Positions 53,944 to 62,466 of a DNA stretch of 64,000 nt are shown here, piece by piece (positions within the stretch are counted from its first letter, which is position 1; each line of letters begins with the position of its first letter). Location of the stretch: NCBI RefSeq assembly GCF_005222815.1, contig NZ_STGB01000004.1:124001-188000 (forward strand), written 5' to 3'. Below the pieces are notes generated by a model. That model did not search any database, was not told the DNA's origin, and saw only the letters and a list, made by a program, of their open reading frames with translations. Made by a program: the position numbers and the translations under genes. This DNA comes from Roseomonas sp. AR75. Lineage in GTDB: Bacteria; Pseudomonadota; Alphaproteobacteria; Acetobacterales; Acetobacteraceae.

Positions 53944-54777
53944 ATGGACGGCATCACCACCTCCTCCGCCGCGCAGAAACTCGCCGCGCGCTATGGCGGC
54001 GACGCGCCGGACGCGGCCACGCCGGCGAACGCCGTGCTCGACACGATCCTGTCCCACCGTTCCATCCGCGCCTTCCTGCCGGCGCCGCTGGCCGAAGGCG
54101 TGCTGGAGACGCTGATCGCCGCCGCGCAATCCGCGCCGACCTCCTCGAACCAGCAGGCCTGGAGCGTCGTCGCGGTGCAGGATCCCGCGCGCAAGGCGCG
54201 GCTCGCCGCGCTGGCGAACAACCAGCGCTTCATCGCGCAGGCGCCGCTGTTCCTCTGCTGGATCGCCGACCTGTCGCGGCTGGAGCGGCTGGGCCAGGCG
54301 CATGGCCGCCGGCTGGAGGGGCTCGACTTCCTGGAATCCTACATGGTCGCGCTGGTGGACGCCGCGCTCGCCGCGCAGAACGCCGTGGTCGCGGCGGAAT
54401 CGCTCGGCCTCGGCACCGTCTATGTCGGCGCGCTGCGGCACCATCCGGAGAAGGTGGCGGAGGAACTGGCGCTGCCACCCAACGCCTTCGCCGCCTTCGG
54501 CATGAGCATCGGTCATCCGGATCAGGCCGTGCCCTCCGCCGTGAAGCCGCGCCTGCCGCAGTCGCTGGTGCTGCATCGGGAGCAGTATGCCGCGACGGAG
54601 GAGCCTGCGCGGATCGCCGGCTACGACACGCGCCTCGGCGAATTCTCCGAGCGGGCCGGGATGGGCCGGCAGGACTGGACGCAGCGCATGATCGCGCGCG
54701 TCGGCACCGCGGCGTCGCTCAGCGGGCGGCACCGGATGACGGAGGCGCTGAAGGCGCTGGGCTTCAAGCTGCGGTAG
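53944..54777 (+). CDS. Nitroreductase-family NADPH oxidoreductase (NfsA-like)
   Basis: A 277-residue flavin-dependent oxidoreductase of the nitroreductase fold. ILSHRSIRAFLPAPL near residue 36 binds FMN phosphate, AAQSAPTSSNQQAWSVVAV follows, and GLGTVYVGALRHHPEKVAEEL and AAFGMSIGHPD complete the fold. Reduction of quinones or nitroaromatics is the usual activity. A TTG one codon upstream (53941) is an alternative start. Confidence 0.85.
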   Translation: MDGITTSSAAQKLAARYGGDAPDAATPANAVLDTILSHRSIRAFLPAPLAEGVLETLIAAAQSAPTSSNQQAWSVVAVQDPARKARLAALANNQRFIAQAPLFLCWIADLSRLERLGQAHGRRLEGLDFLESYMVALVDAALAAQNAVVAAESLGLGTVYVGALRHHPEKVAEELALPPNAFAAFGMSIGHPDQAVPSAVKPRLPQSLVLHREQYAATEEPARIAGYDTRLGEFSERAGMGRQDWTQRMIARVGTAASLSGRHRMTEALKALGFKLR

Positions 54778-54831
54778 GTTTTTCGCGGGCAGGGCGGTCG
54801 CGCCCCCACCCGGCTTCGCTTCACTCAGCCA

Positions 54832-54917
54832 CCCTCCCCCGCTGTCGCGGGAGAGGGATCGTCGGTGCGCCTTGCTCCCTCTCCCGCGACAGCGGGGGAG
54901 GGTTGGGGTGGGGGCGC
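54832..54917. repeat. Dispersed GC-rich palindromes, head-to-head pair (copy 4)
   Basis: Two copies of the palindrome face each other. CCCTCCCCCGCTGTCGCGGG and the next seven bases (54832-54858) are the exact reverse complement of 54876-54902, so together they form a perfect 27-bp stem with a 17-nt loop. Downstream GTTGGGGTGGGGG follows. It lies between the nitroreductase gene and the dioxygenase gene, which converge. Confidence 0.8.
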
Positions 54918-54947
54918 GACCGACAGCGCAGGATCAGTGCGCGAGTC

Positions 54948-55835
54948 TCACGCCGCCTGCTGCAGCGTCGGCGCGGAATCCTCGACCGTCGTGCGATGCA
55001 GGTCGCGCATCTGCTCCGCCGGATAACGGCGCGCGCGGTGCATCGTCACGCGGTTATCCCACATCACCAGGTCATGCGGCCGCCACACATGCGCGTGCAC
55101 GAACTGCCGCTGCGTCGCATGCTCGTTCAGGTCGCGCAGCAGCATCAGGGCCTCCGGCCTCGGCCAGCCCTGGATCGCGCCGGCATGCGCCGAGAGGAAC
55201 AGCGAAAGCCGCCCCGTCACCGGATGCCGCCGCACCAGGCGCTGCGGCACCGGCGCCCAGCGCGCCCGCTCCTCCTCGGTGAAATCCGTGAAGCCGAGCG
55301 TGCCGCGCGAATGGATCTGCGTGTGTTCGCACACCAGGTCGCGCACCAGCGCCATTGTCTCGGCGTCCAGCGCATCCCAGGCGGCGCGCATGTCCGCGAA
55401 TTCGGTGTTGCCGCCGGAGCCCGGGATCACCCGCGCGGAGAGCAGCGAATACTTCGCCGGCGTCGGCTTGAAGCTGCTGTCGCTGTGCCAGAGCATGTTG
55501 CCCAGCGCAAACAGCCGCCGCCGGTCGTCGCGCGCCAGCACGCGGCCCTCGCGATCGAGGTTGGAGATGTCGTTCACCTCCATGCCGAGGCGTCGCTGGT
55601 CGGGCCGCGCGATGTCGCCCGATGCGGTCTCCAGCGGGCCGAAATGCCGCGTGAAGGCGAGTTGCTGCGCGTCGTCGATATCCTGGCCGCGGAACACCAG
55701 CACGGCGTAGCGATCCATTCCCGCCTCGATGGCGGCCGCCTCCGCCGGCGTGATGCCGCGGCCTATGTCGATGCCCTCGACCTCGCCGACGAAGCCGGGG
55801 CGCGCGGGATCGGCGGGGCGGATGCTGGGCGTCAT
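54948..55835 (-). CDS. TauD/TfdA-family 2-oxoglutarate dioxygenase
   Basis: A 295-residue Fe(II)/2-oxoglutarate-dependent dioxygenase. The iron facial triad is His117 and Asp119 in MLWHSDSSF and His266 in TMHRARR; Arg281 in LHRTTV binds 2-oxoglutarate. It resembles TfdA/TauD enzymes that hydroxylate small substrates such as taurine, sulfonates or aryloxyacids. The substrate cannot be fixed. ATG at 55835 fits. No transporter is beside it. Confidence 0.88.
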   Translation of the reverse strand: MTPSIRPADPARPGFVGEVEGIDIGRGITPAEAAAIEAGMDRYAVLVFRGQDIDDAQQLAFTRHFGPLETASGDIARPDQRRLGMEVNDISNLDREGRVLARDDRRRLFALGNMLWHSDSSFKPTPAKYSLLSARVIPGSGGNTEFADMRAAWDALDAETMALVRDLVCEHTQIHSRGTLGFTDFTEEERARWAPVPQRLVRRHPVTGRLSLFLSAHAGAIQGWPRPEALMLLRDLNEHATQRQFVHAHVWRPHDLVMWDNRVTMHRARRYPAEQMRDLHRTTVEDSAPTLQQAA

Positions 55836-55974
55836 GCGCTTCCTCCTGCGATGTGACGCAAGGCTATCGCGATGGCGTGAGCCCGGCCAGCGTGCCGCAT
55901 TTCCGCCCAGACCCGGCCCTTTCCTTGCCAGGCGCGCTGGCCAGCCTGCCTGCATGCCGAAGGAGGCGAATGAC

Positions 55975-56253
55975 ATGCGACCGATCCGACGCGCCGCAGT
56001 CCACGGGCTCTTCGCGCTGTGGCTTGCACCATTGTCGGCGCTGGCCGGCAGCCAATCCTCCAACTCCTCCTCCGATTGCGACGGCGCGCGCTGCCGCCAT
56101 GTGGAATCCTACGTGATCGAGGACAGCCAGGGCCGCCGCGGCTGGGTGCGCGAACGCGCCTGGGACGCCGATGCGCTGCGGGAGCGGCGGCGCGATCCGC
56201 GCCCCGCCGTGCCGCGGCGCGACCGTGACGACGATGATGACGACGACGACTGA
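55975..56253 (+). CDS. Small exported protein with poly-Asp tail
   Basis: A 92-residue protein of unknown function. The signal peptide MRPIRRAAVHGLFALWLAPL ends near SALAG. Mature chain has GSQSSNSSSDCDGARCRHVE and a run of basic residues, then ends in a stretch of eight Asp (after RDR). An AAGGAGG site precedes the ATG at 55975. The acidic tail could bind calcium or other metals, but that is only inference. It is divergent from the dioxygenase gene. Confidence 0.65.
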   Translation: MRPIRRAAVHGLFALWLAPLSALAGSQSSNSSSDCDGARCRHVESYVIEDSQGRRGWVRERAWDADALRERRRDPRPAVPRRDRDDDDDDDD

Positions 56254-56347
56254 TCGTCGCCGCGCGAGGGGGTGACAGGGACGCGGTTGCATCGCAGGGT
56301 GCCGCCGACCGGCGCGGAACACGGACGCCGGAAGGAGGACGCCCAGG

Positions 56348-57310
56348 ATGCATCTCGCCCGCCGATCCCTGCTGCTCGCCCCGGCGCTCGCAGCCCTGCC
56401 CGCCACGGCGCGCGCGCAGGCCGCATGGAGCCCGAGCCGGCCGGTGCGCTTCTTCGTGGGCTTCGGCGCAGGCGGGCCCTCCGACACGATCGTGCGCCTG
56501 GTGTCGGAGCATCTCGCGCCGGCGATGGGCGGCACCATCGTGGTGGAGAACAAGCCCGGCGCCTCCGGCAACCTCGGCACGCAGGCGGCGGTGCAGGCCC
56601 CGGCGGATGGCCACACGCTCGGCTTCGCCGGCATCCACCTCGCCACCAATCCGGTGATGCTGCCGCAGCTGGGCTACGATCCGCGCGCGGATGTGCGGGT
56701 GGTCAGCACCTTCACCTCCGTGCCGATCGTGGTGATGGCCAGCGCGAAATCCGGCATCACCAGCATCGCGCAACTGGTGGAGCGCGCGAAGCAGCGCGCG
56801 CTTCAGGTCAGCAGCGGCGGCGTCGGCACCTCCTCCCATCTCGGGCCGACGCTGCTGTTCCGCACGCTGGGCGGGCAGTTCGAGCCGGTGCAGTACCGTT
56901 CGGGCGCGGATGCCTTCCGGGCGCTGGTGGCGGGCGAGACGGAAGCCTTCTTCGATCCGGCGTCGTCCTATCACGCGCCGGCCGCGGCGGCGGGCAGCAT
57001 CCGCATCCTCGGCGTGATGCAGGACAGCCGCACGCCGGCCCTGCCCGACGTGCCCTCCTTCGCGGAGCTCGGCCTGCCGCCGAGCGCGATGATGCGGAGC
57101 TGGCAGGGCGTGTTCGTGCGCAGCGGCACGCCGGATGCGGCGATCCGCGCCTGGCATGCCGGCGTGGTGCAGGCGCTGCAGGCGCCTGCGTTGCGGCAGC
57201 GGCTGCAGGGGCTGGGGATCGAGCCGGTGGCCAGCCCCGATCCCGACGCGGCGCAGGCCTACTACCTGAGCGAGGTGGAGCGCTGGGGCCGGCTGCTGCG
57301 GCCGGCCTGA
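56348..57310 (+). CDS. Tripartite tricarboxylate transporter (Bug) substrate-binding protein
   Basis: A 320-residue Bug-family periplasmic binding protein. The signal peptide ends near ARAQAA. RPVRFFVGFGAGGPSDTI, ENKPGASGNLGTQAAVQAPADGHTL and GGVGTSSHLGPTLLF are family segments. The usual PFAPGG is GFGAGG here. Orphan: no TctAB nearby. It may sense or import a carboxylate. A 110-bp gap with the MarR operator separates it from the next gene. Confidence 0.88.
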   Translation: MHLARRSLLLAPALAALPATARAQAAWSPSRPVRFFVGFGAGGPSDTIVRLVSEHLAPAMGGTIVVENKPGASGNLGTQAAVQAPADGHTLGFAGIHLATNPVMLPQLGYDPRADVRVVSTFTSVPIVVMASAKSGITSIAQLVERAKQRALQVSSGGVGTSSHLGPTLLFRTLGGQFEPVQYRSGADAFRALVAGETEAFFDPASSYHAPAAAAGSIRILGVMQDSRTPALPDVPSFAELGLPPSAMMRSWQGVFVRSGTPDAAIRAWHAGVVQALQAPALRQRLQGLGIEPVASPDPDAAQAYYLSEVERWGRLLRPA

Positions 57311-57362
57311 GCGGCGCCGTCGGGCGGCAAGCGGCCGCCCGGCTACGCGCCCAGCGATCTGG

Positions 57363-57400
57363 TTGACAAGGAAACCACTTTTGGCTAGTTTCCTTGTCAA
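57363..57400 (+). promoter_or_regulatory. MarR operator and promoter
   Basis: A perfect inverted repeat TTGACAAGGAAAC (57363-57375) / GTTTCCTTGTCAA (57388-57400). A sigma-70-like -35 TTGACA lies in the left arm and TAGTTT in the -10 position, 17 bp apart, overlapping the right arm. Binding there would block transcription, so autorepression by MarR is expected. Confidence 0.8.
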
Positions 57401-57414
57401 CGAACGGACTCCCC

Positions 57415-57876
57415 ATGCCCGCGACGCCCAAGCTTCCCGCGCTGACGGACCATCTCGGCTACTGGCTGCGCCTGGTCTCCAACCATGTCTCGCAGGGCTT
57501 CGCGCGGCTGGTGGAGGCTGAGGGCGTGACCGTCGCCGAATGGGTCGTGCTGCGCGTGCTCCACGACGCCGAGGACCTGGCACCAAGCCAGCTCGCGGAG
57601 GCGATGGGCATGACCCGCGGCGCGATCAGCAAGCTGGCCGACCGCCTGCTGGCCAAGGGGCTGATCGCGCGCCGCGACAATGCCGAGGATGCGCGCAGCC
57701 ACAGACTGCGCCTGACGGCGGCCGGGCGGCGGCTGGTGCCGAAGCTCGCCGCGCTGGCCGACCGGAACGACGCCGCCTTCTTCGCGCATCTCACGGCGGC
57801 GGAACGCGCCGCGGTCGAGCAGGTGCTGCGCGACATCGTAGGCCGCCGCGGCCTGACCGACATGCCGCTCGACTGA
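57415..57876 (+). CDS. MarR-family transcriptional regulator
   Basis: A 153-residue winged-helix repressor. LAPSQLAEAMGMTRGAISKLADRLLAKGLIARRDNAEDARSHRLRLTAAGR covers the recognition helix and wing (residues 55-105). MarR proteins respond to phenolic or oxidant ligands. ATG at 57415 was chosen because an upstream TTG lies in the operator. The predicted transcript start is about 17 nt before the ATG. The DUF1398 gene follows by 25 bp and is likely co-regulated. Confidence 0.9.
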   Translation: MPATPKLPALTDHLGYWLRLVSNHVSQGFARLVEAEGVTVAEWVVLRVLHDAEDLAPSQLAEAMGMTRGAISKLADRLLAKGLIARRDNAEDARSHRLRLTAAGRRLVPKLAALADRNDAAFFAHLTAAERAAVEQVLRDIVGRRGLTDMPLD

Positions 57877-57901
57877 ACCACCCGCATCGGAGGACATCGC
57901 C

Positions 57902-58303
57902 ATGGACGCGCAGCACAGGCGCATCGCCGAAGACTGCCTCGCATCGGCGCATGACGGCAGCCGGGATTTTCCTGCGATCGTCGGCGCGCTGATCGCCGCG
58001 GGATTCGAGGGCTATACGGTGGACTACCGCCGCGCCACGACGACCTATTACCGGCCGGATGGCGACAGCGTGGAACTGTCGAACCCGTTCCCCGCACGCC
58101 CCGTCGCCGCCCGCTTCGATCCCGCCGCCATGGCCGCCGCAGTGCGCGAGGCGCAGTCCAACGCGCGCGGGTACACATACGAGAAATTCTGCGCGAAGGC
58201 GGTCGCGGCGGGCTGCGCGGGCTACATCGTCTCCTTCTCCGGGCGGCGCGTGCTGTATGTCGGCCGCACGGCGGAGACGCATGTGGAGATGTTTCCGCAA
58301 TAG
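57902..58303 (+). CDS. DUF1398-family protein
   Basis: A 133-residue protein of the DUF1398 (YbcV-like, once called phage envelope protein) family. FPAIVGALIAAGFEGYTVDYRRATTTYY is the family N-terminal half, YTYEKFCAKAVAAGCAGYIVSFSGRRVLYVGR the second. Function is unknown; despite the phage name there is no other phage gene here. It follows the MarR gene closely, so it may be under its control. Confidence 0.82.
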   Translation: MDAQHRRIAEDCLASAHDGSRDFPAIVGALIAAGFEGYTVDYRRATTTYYRPDGDSVELSNPFPARPVAARFDPAAMAAAVREAQSNARGYTYEKFCAKAVAAGCAGYIVSFSGRRVLYVGRTAETHVEMFPQ

Positions 58304-58317
58304 CGCCTCGCCGCGCG

Positions 58318-59832
58318 CTAGAGCTGCTCCTCCACCGGCAGCACGCGCGCGAGGAAGGCGACCGCGGTGCGCCGCCAGGAGGCCTCGGGCTCGGTGTGCG
58401 AGGTGCGCGGCACGCCCTGATGCGTATCCCGCCAGACGATGCGGCCCTGCTCGAGCGAGACCTTCCAGCTGATGGCGGGGTCGGTCAGCCGCTCCTGTTC
58501 GGCGGCCACCTCGCGCGCCACCACGGGGTTCTGCACGAAGACGCCCATCTCGGTGTTCAGCGAAGCGGAGCGGTGGTCCATGTTGAAGCTGCCGACGAAG
58601 GCGCGCAGCCCGTCCACCACCAGCGCCTTGGTGTGCAGGGCCGCGCCGCCGCGCGAGCCGACGAGGCTGGCGCGTTCCTGCTCCAGGTCGGGCTTCAGCT
58701 CATGAATTGTCACGCCGGCGCGCAGGAGCGGGCGGCGGTATTTCATGTAGCCGCCATGCACCGCGACCACGTCCGTCGCGGCCAGCGAATTCGTCACCAC
58801 GCTCACCTTCACGCCGCGGGCCACCAGTTCCAGCAGCAGCTTCAGCCCGGCACGGCCCGGCACGAAATAGGGCGAGATCAGACGCGCCTCGCGCTTCGCC
58901 TCGCGCAGCGCATCGGCGATCTCGGCGGCGATGCCGCCCGCGGCGCGTGCCCGCTTGCGTGCGCCCAGGCCGCGCTTCGCCTTCTCCGGCGCGTCCGCCA
59001 CCACGCGCACGGCATCGGGCGCCACCGCCGTCAGGCCATGGCGGATGCGGCGCGCAGGGTGCTCGGCGAGCGTGGCGACAAGCCCGGCCGCCTGCGGCAT
59101 CCGCGCCGCCTCCTCCATCGCGACGCGCAGCGCGGCCAGGCCGCCGCGCGCCTCGCTCGCCGCGCTCAACAGACTGGCCGGGCGCGACAGCGGGCTGTTC
59201 CAATAGCGCTCGAACACCGCCAGGGCCTGTGCGGCCGGGGTGCCGGCCACCACCAGGTCGAGGTCGCGGAAGCTGATCGCGCCATCGATGTCGAGGCCGA
59301 AATACTCGTCGCCGATGTTGCGCCCGCCCACCACCGCCAGCGCGCGGTCCGCGATCCAGTTCTTGTTGTGCATCCGCCGGTTCAGGTGCCAGCCGCCGAA
59401 GGCGAATTCCAGCAGATATCCCCAGCGCCCGAAGCGCCGCCACTGCGTGCCGTTGAACAGCCGCACCTCGATGTTCGGATGCGTGTCGAGCGCCGCCAGC
59501 GTGCGCTCGTGGCCCAGCGCATAGACGTCGTCGAGCAGCATGCGCACCGTCACGCCGCGGTCGGCGGCGGCCAGCGCTTCCCGGCCCAGCAGCTTGCCGG
59601 TCGTGTCGCCGCGCCAGACATAGTATTGCAGGTCGAGGGTCCGCCCCGCTGCGCGCGCGGAAGCGGCGCGGATCGCGAAGGCCTCCTCCGCGCGGCACAG
59701 CACCGCGACGCCCGCCTGGCGGCGCGCCTCATGCAGGCCGAGGCGCGACAGCGCGGCGGCGACCGCGCGCTCCAGCCGCGTCGCCCCCAGGCGCGCCGCC
59801 GGCAGGCCCGGCGATGTCAACAGATCCGACAT
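58318..59832 (-). CDS. Phospholipase D-family (cardiolipin synthase-like) protein
   Basis: A 504-residue protein with two HKD motifs: HNKNWIADRALAVVGGRN near residue 155 and HTKALVVDGLRAFVGSFN near residue 400, both with following Asn/Ser residues. It resembles ClsC/YmdC-type cardiolipin synthases. The start at 59832 is before SDLLTSP; no signal peptide or N-terminal membrane helix is evident. An upstream EEP-domain gene ends about 100 bp before on the same strand, an arrangement seen with ClsB-type pairs in E. coli (ybhP). Confidence 0.85.
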   Translation of the reverse strand: MSDLLTSPGLPAARLGATRLERAVAAALSRLGLHEARRQAGVAVLCRAEEAFAIRAASARAAGRTLDLQYYVWRGDTTGKLLGREALAAADRGVTVRMLLDDVYALGHERTLAALDTHPNIEVRLFNGTQWRRFGRWGYLLEFAFGGWHLNRRMHNKNWIADRALAVVGGRNIGDEYFGLDIDGAISFRDLDLVVAGTPAAQALAVFERYWNSPLSRPASLLSAASEARGGLAALRVAMEEAARMPQAAGLVATLAEHPARRIRHGLTAVAPDAVRVVADAPEKAKRGLGARKRARAAGGIAAEIADALREAKREARLISPYFVPGRAGLKLLLELVARGVKVSVVTNSLAATDVVAVHGGYMKYRRPLLRAGVTIHELKPDLEQERASLVGSRGGAALHTKALVVDGLRAFVGSFNMDHRSASLNTEMGVFVQNPVVAREVAAEQERLTDPAISWKVSLEQGRIVWRDTHQGVPRTSHTEPEASWRRTAVAFLARVLPVEEQL

Positions 59833-59930
59833 GCGTGTCCCGTCATCGCCGGATCGAACGGCTGGCGGCAGGGTCGGGTTCGCGCGCGGCTGCACATCGC
59901 GATGATCCGGCGCCCGAAGGCCCGGGCGGC

Positions 59931-60662
59931 TCACGCCGCGGCGCGCAGACCGGCGAAGGTCTCGGCGATGGTATCGAGATGCAGGCGGGCTGTCAGCGGC
60001 AGATGGTCGGAGGCGACGCGCGCCAGCGGGCTGTCATGCACCGCAACATGGCTCACCAGCGGTTGCGGCCAGGCGAGGATGCGGTCCAGCGGCAGTACCG
60101 GCAGCCTTGTGGGAAAGCTGGCGGGGCCGGTGGCGACGGGGCCGAACAGATCGGAAAGCGCCTGCAGTGAACAGCGGGCGCCGATGCCCCATTCGTTCAG
60201 GTCGCCGCACAGCACCGTGGGCAGCGGCTCGGATTCCTCGAGCGCCGCCAGGATCGCGGCGGATTGCCGGCGGCGGCAGCGGGGCAGCAGGCCGAAATGG
60301 GCGGCGACCACGCGCAGCGGCCCCTCCCGCAACTCCAGGTCGGCCACCACGGCACCGCGGGGCTCGGCGCCGGGCAGCGCCAGGCGGCGCAGCCTGGCCT
60401 TCGTGCCCGGCCGGACAAGGATGGCGTTGCCGTGCCAGCCATGGCCGTCCGGCAGGTGGGAGATCGGCAGCGGCACCAGCCCTGCGTGCTTCTCCAGCAG
60501 CTTGGGGTCCAGCAGCCCCACCCGGCGGCCGAAGCGCCGGTCGGCTTCCTGCAGCGCGACGACGTCGGCGCCCAGCTCGGCGATGACAGCCACCGACCGG
60601 TGCGGGTCGAAGCGGCCATCGGTGCCGACGCATTTGTGCAGGTTCCAGGAGGCGATCCGCAT
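59931..60662 (-). CDS. Endonuclease/exonuclease/phosphatase-family protein
   Basis: A 243-residue EEP-fold protein. RIASWNLHKCVG at the N terminus, VVALQEADR with the metal-binding Glu, GDLNEWG with catalytic Asp-Asn, and ASDHLPL at the C terminus form the fold. Similar genes adjoin cardiolipin synthases (YbhP). An upstream ATG at 60830 would add a basic N-terminal region of 56 residues; GAAGG before 60662 favours the shorter form. The target, nucleic acid or phospholipid, is open. Confidence 0.82.
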   Translation of the reverse strand: MRIASWNLHKCVGTDGRFDPHRSVAVIAELGADVVALQEADRRFGRRVGLLDPKLLEKHAGLVPLPISHLPDGHGWHGNAILVRPGTKARLRRLALPGAEPRGAVVADLELREGPLRVVAAHFGLLPRCRRRQSAAILAALEESEPLPTVLCGDLNEWGIGARCSLQALSDLFGPVATGPASFPTRLPVLPLDRILAWPQPLVSHVAVHDSPLARVASDHLPLTARLHLDTIAETFAGLRAAA

Positions 60663-60931
60663 CTCGCCTTCCACCGGGGCACGAGGCGGGGCCGGGCTGC
60701 GCCGGCGCGCATCGCGGAACTCGGCGAGCAACTGCCGCACCGAGGCGCTGGTGGCGCGCAGGTGATCGGCAACGCGAAGCCGGTCGGGCGAGCGGAGCCC
60801 GCGCCTGGGAACAGCGGTGGAGGAGGTCATCCGGGGCGGCGCGGATCCGGTCGGGGAGGAGGGCAGGTCAGCAAAGCCTTCCGAGAATGGTGCGTGACGC
60901 GGGGAATGCCAAGCGTCCAGGCTATCCCGTG

Positions 60932-60955
60932 AGGCATAAAGATATCCTTATGCCT
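60932..60955 (+). promoter_or_regulatory. Palindromic operator ahead of ahcY
   Basis: A 24-bp near-perfect palindrome AGGCATAAAGAT / ATCCTTATGCCT centred on GATATC, about 75 bp before ahcY. 11 of 12 pairs match. It resembles the type of AT-rich palindrome bound by SahR, an S-adenosylhomocysteine-responsive ArsR-family regulator, ahead of ahcY in proteobacteria; that link is inference. Confidence 0.55.
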
Positions 60956-61029
60956 GATGGGTGTGTCTTGGCCCGGCCCCTCCCCCGTGCTAGGGCCCCC
61001 GCCGATCCCACTCATCAGGACCGTTGCAC

Positions 61030-62427
61030 ATGGCCGCCGATTACGTCGTGAAGGACCTCTCCCTGGCCGATTGGGGCCGCAAGGAGATCGCCATGGCCGA
61101 GGACGAGATGCCCGGCCTGATGGCGGTGCGCGCCGAATACGGCAAGCAGCAGCCCCTGAAGGGCGCGCGCATCGCCGGCTGCCTGCACATGACCATCCAG
61201 ACGGCCGTGCTGATCGAGACGCTGAAGGCGCTCGGCGCCGATGTGCGCTGGTCCTCCTGCAACATCTTCTCCACGCAGGACCACGCCGCGGCCGCCATCG
61301 CCGCCGGCGGCACGCCGGTCTTCGCCGTGAAGGGCGAGACGCTTCCCGAATACTGGCAGTACGTGAAACGCACGCTGGAATGGGCAGATGGCGGCACGCC
61401 GAACGTGCTGCTCGACGATGGCGGCGACATGACGCTGCTGGTCCATTACGGCCTGCGCGCCGAGCAGGGCGACACCGCCTTCCTCGACAAGGCGACCAAC
61501 GAGGAGGAGGAGGTCTTCTTCGCCCTCATCAAGGACTGCCTGAAGACCAAGCCGGGCTGGTTCGCGCAGCTCGCGAAGAACATCGTCGGCGTGTCGGAGG
61601 AGACGACGACGGGCGTGCATCGCCTCTACAACATGGCGAAGGAGGGCAAGCTGCTCTTCCCCGCCATCAACGTGAACGACAGCGTCACCAAGTCGAAGTT
61701 CGACAACCTCTATGGCTGCCGTGAGTCGCTGGTGGACGCGATCCGCCGCGGCACCGACGTGATGATGGCCGGCAAGATCGCGATGGTCTGCGGCTTCGGC
61801 GACGTCGGCAAGGGCAGCGCCGCCAGCCTGCGCAACGCCGGCTGCCGCGTGATGGTGTCCGAGATCGACCCGATCTGCGCGCTGCAGGCGGCGATGGAGG
61901 GCTATGAGGTCGTGACGATGGAGCAGGCCGCCCCGAAGGCCGACATCTTCGTCACCGCGACCGGCAACGTGGACGTCATCACCGCCGACCACATGCGCGC
62001 CATGAAGCACCGCGCGATCGTCTGCAACATCGGCCACTTCGACAGCGAGATCCAGGTCGCGGCGCTGCGCAACTACAAGTGGGACAACGTGAAGCCGCAG
62101 GTGGACGAGATCGAGTTCCCAACCGGCAAGCGCATCATCCTGCTGAGCGAGGGTCGCCTCGTGAACCTGGGCAACGCCACGGGCCACCCGTCCTTCGTGA
62201 TGTCGGCGTCCTTCACCAACCAGACGCTGGCGCAGATCGAGCTGTGGGCGAACCCCGGCAAGTACGAGAAGAAGGTCTACGTCCTGCCGAAGCACCTGGA
62301 CGAGAAGGTGGCCGCGCTGCACCTGGCGAAGGTCGGCGCCACGCTGACCACGCTGAACAAGCAGCAGGCCGACTACATCGGTGTGCCGGAGCAGGGCCCC
62401 TTCAAGGCCGACCAGTACCGCTACTGA
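61030..62427 (+). CDS. ahcY: Adenosylhomocysteinase
   Basis: A 465-residue NAD-dependent S-adenosylhomocysteine hydrolase, cytosolic, recycling the by-product of methylation to homocysteine and adenosine. [16 protein letters not shown] near residue 50, [14 protein letters not shown] near residue 77, [10 protein letters not shown] for NAD near residue 255, and the C-terminal KADQYRY tail confirm it. ATG at 61030 chosen over an upstream TTG. A palindromic operator lies upstream and a strong hairpin downstream. Confidence 0.97.
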   Translation: MAADYVVKDLSLADWGRKEIAMAEDEMPGLMAVRAEYGKQQPLKGARIAGCLHMTIQTAVLIETLKALGADVRWSSCNIFSTQDHAAAAIAAGGTPVFAVKGETLPEYWQYVKRTLEWADGGTPNVLLDDGGDMTLLVHYGLRAEQGDTAFLDKATNEEEEVFFALIKDCLKTKPGWFAQLAKNIVGVSEETTTGVHRLYNMAKEGKLLFPAINVNDSVTKSKFDNLYGCRESLVDAIRRGTDVMMAGKIAMVCGFGDVGKGSAASLRNAGCRVMVSEIDPICALQAAMEGYEVVTMEQAAPKADIFVTATGNVDVITADHMRAMKHRAIVCNIGHFDSEIQVAALRNYKWDNVKPQVDEIEFPTGKRIILLSEGRLVNLGNATGHPSFVMSASFTNQTLAQIELWANPGKYEKKVYVLPKHLDEKVAALHLAKVGATLTTLNKQQADYIGVPEQGPFKADQYRY

Positions 62428-62434
62428 TCCCCGG

Positions 62435-62466
62435 GGCCGCCGGTCGTCGCGGAGCGACCGGCGGCC
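62435..62466. terminator. Bidirectional terminator between ahcY and Crp/Fnr gene
   Basis: GGCCGCCGGTCG / CGACCGGCGGCC, a perfect 12-bp stem with an 8-nt loop, ending at the stop codon of the Crp/Fnr gene. Confidence 0.75.

Noticed and set aside
57902..58303. DUF1398 gene as a sign of prophage
   Set aside because: The old name phage envelope protein is misleading. No other phage gene is close by.
60840..61029. A SAM or SAH riboswitch ahead of ahcY
   Set aside because: No conserved SAM-II, SAM-V or SAH motif is seen. The only clear structure is the 24-bp palindrome, better read as a protein operator.
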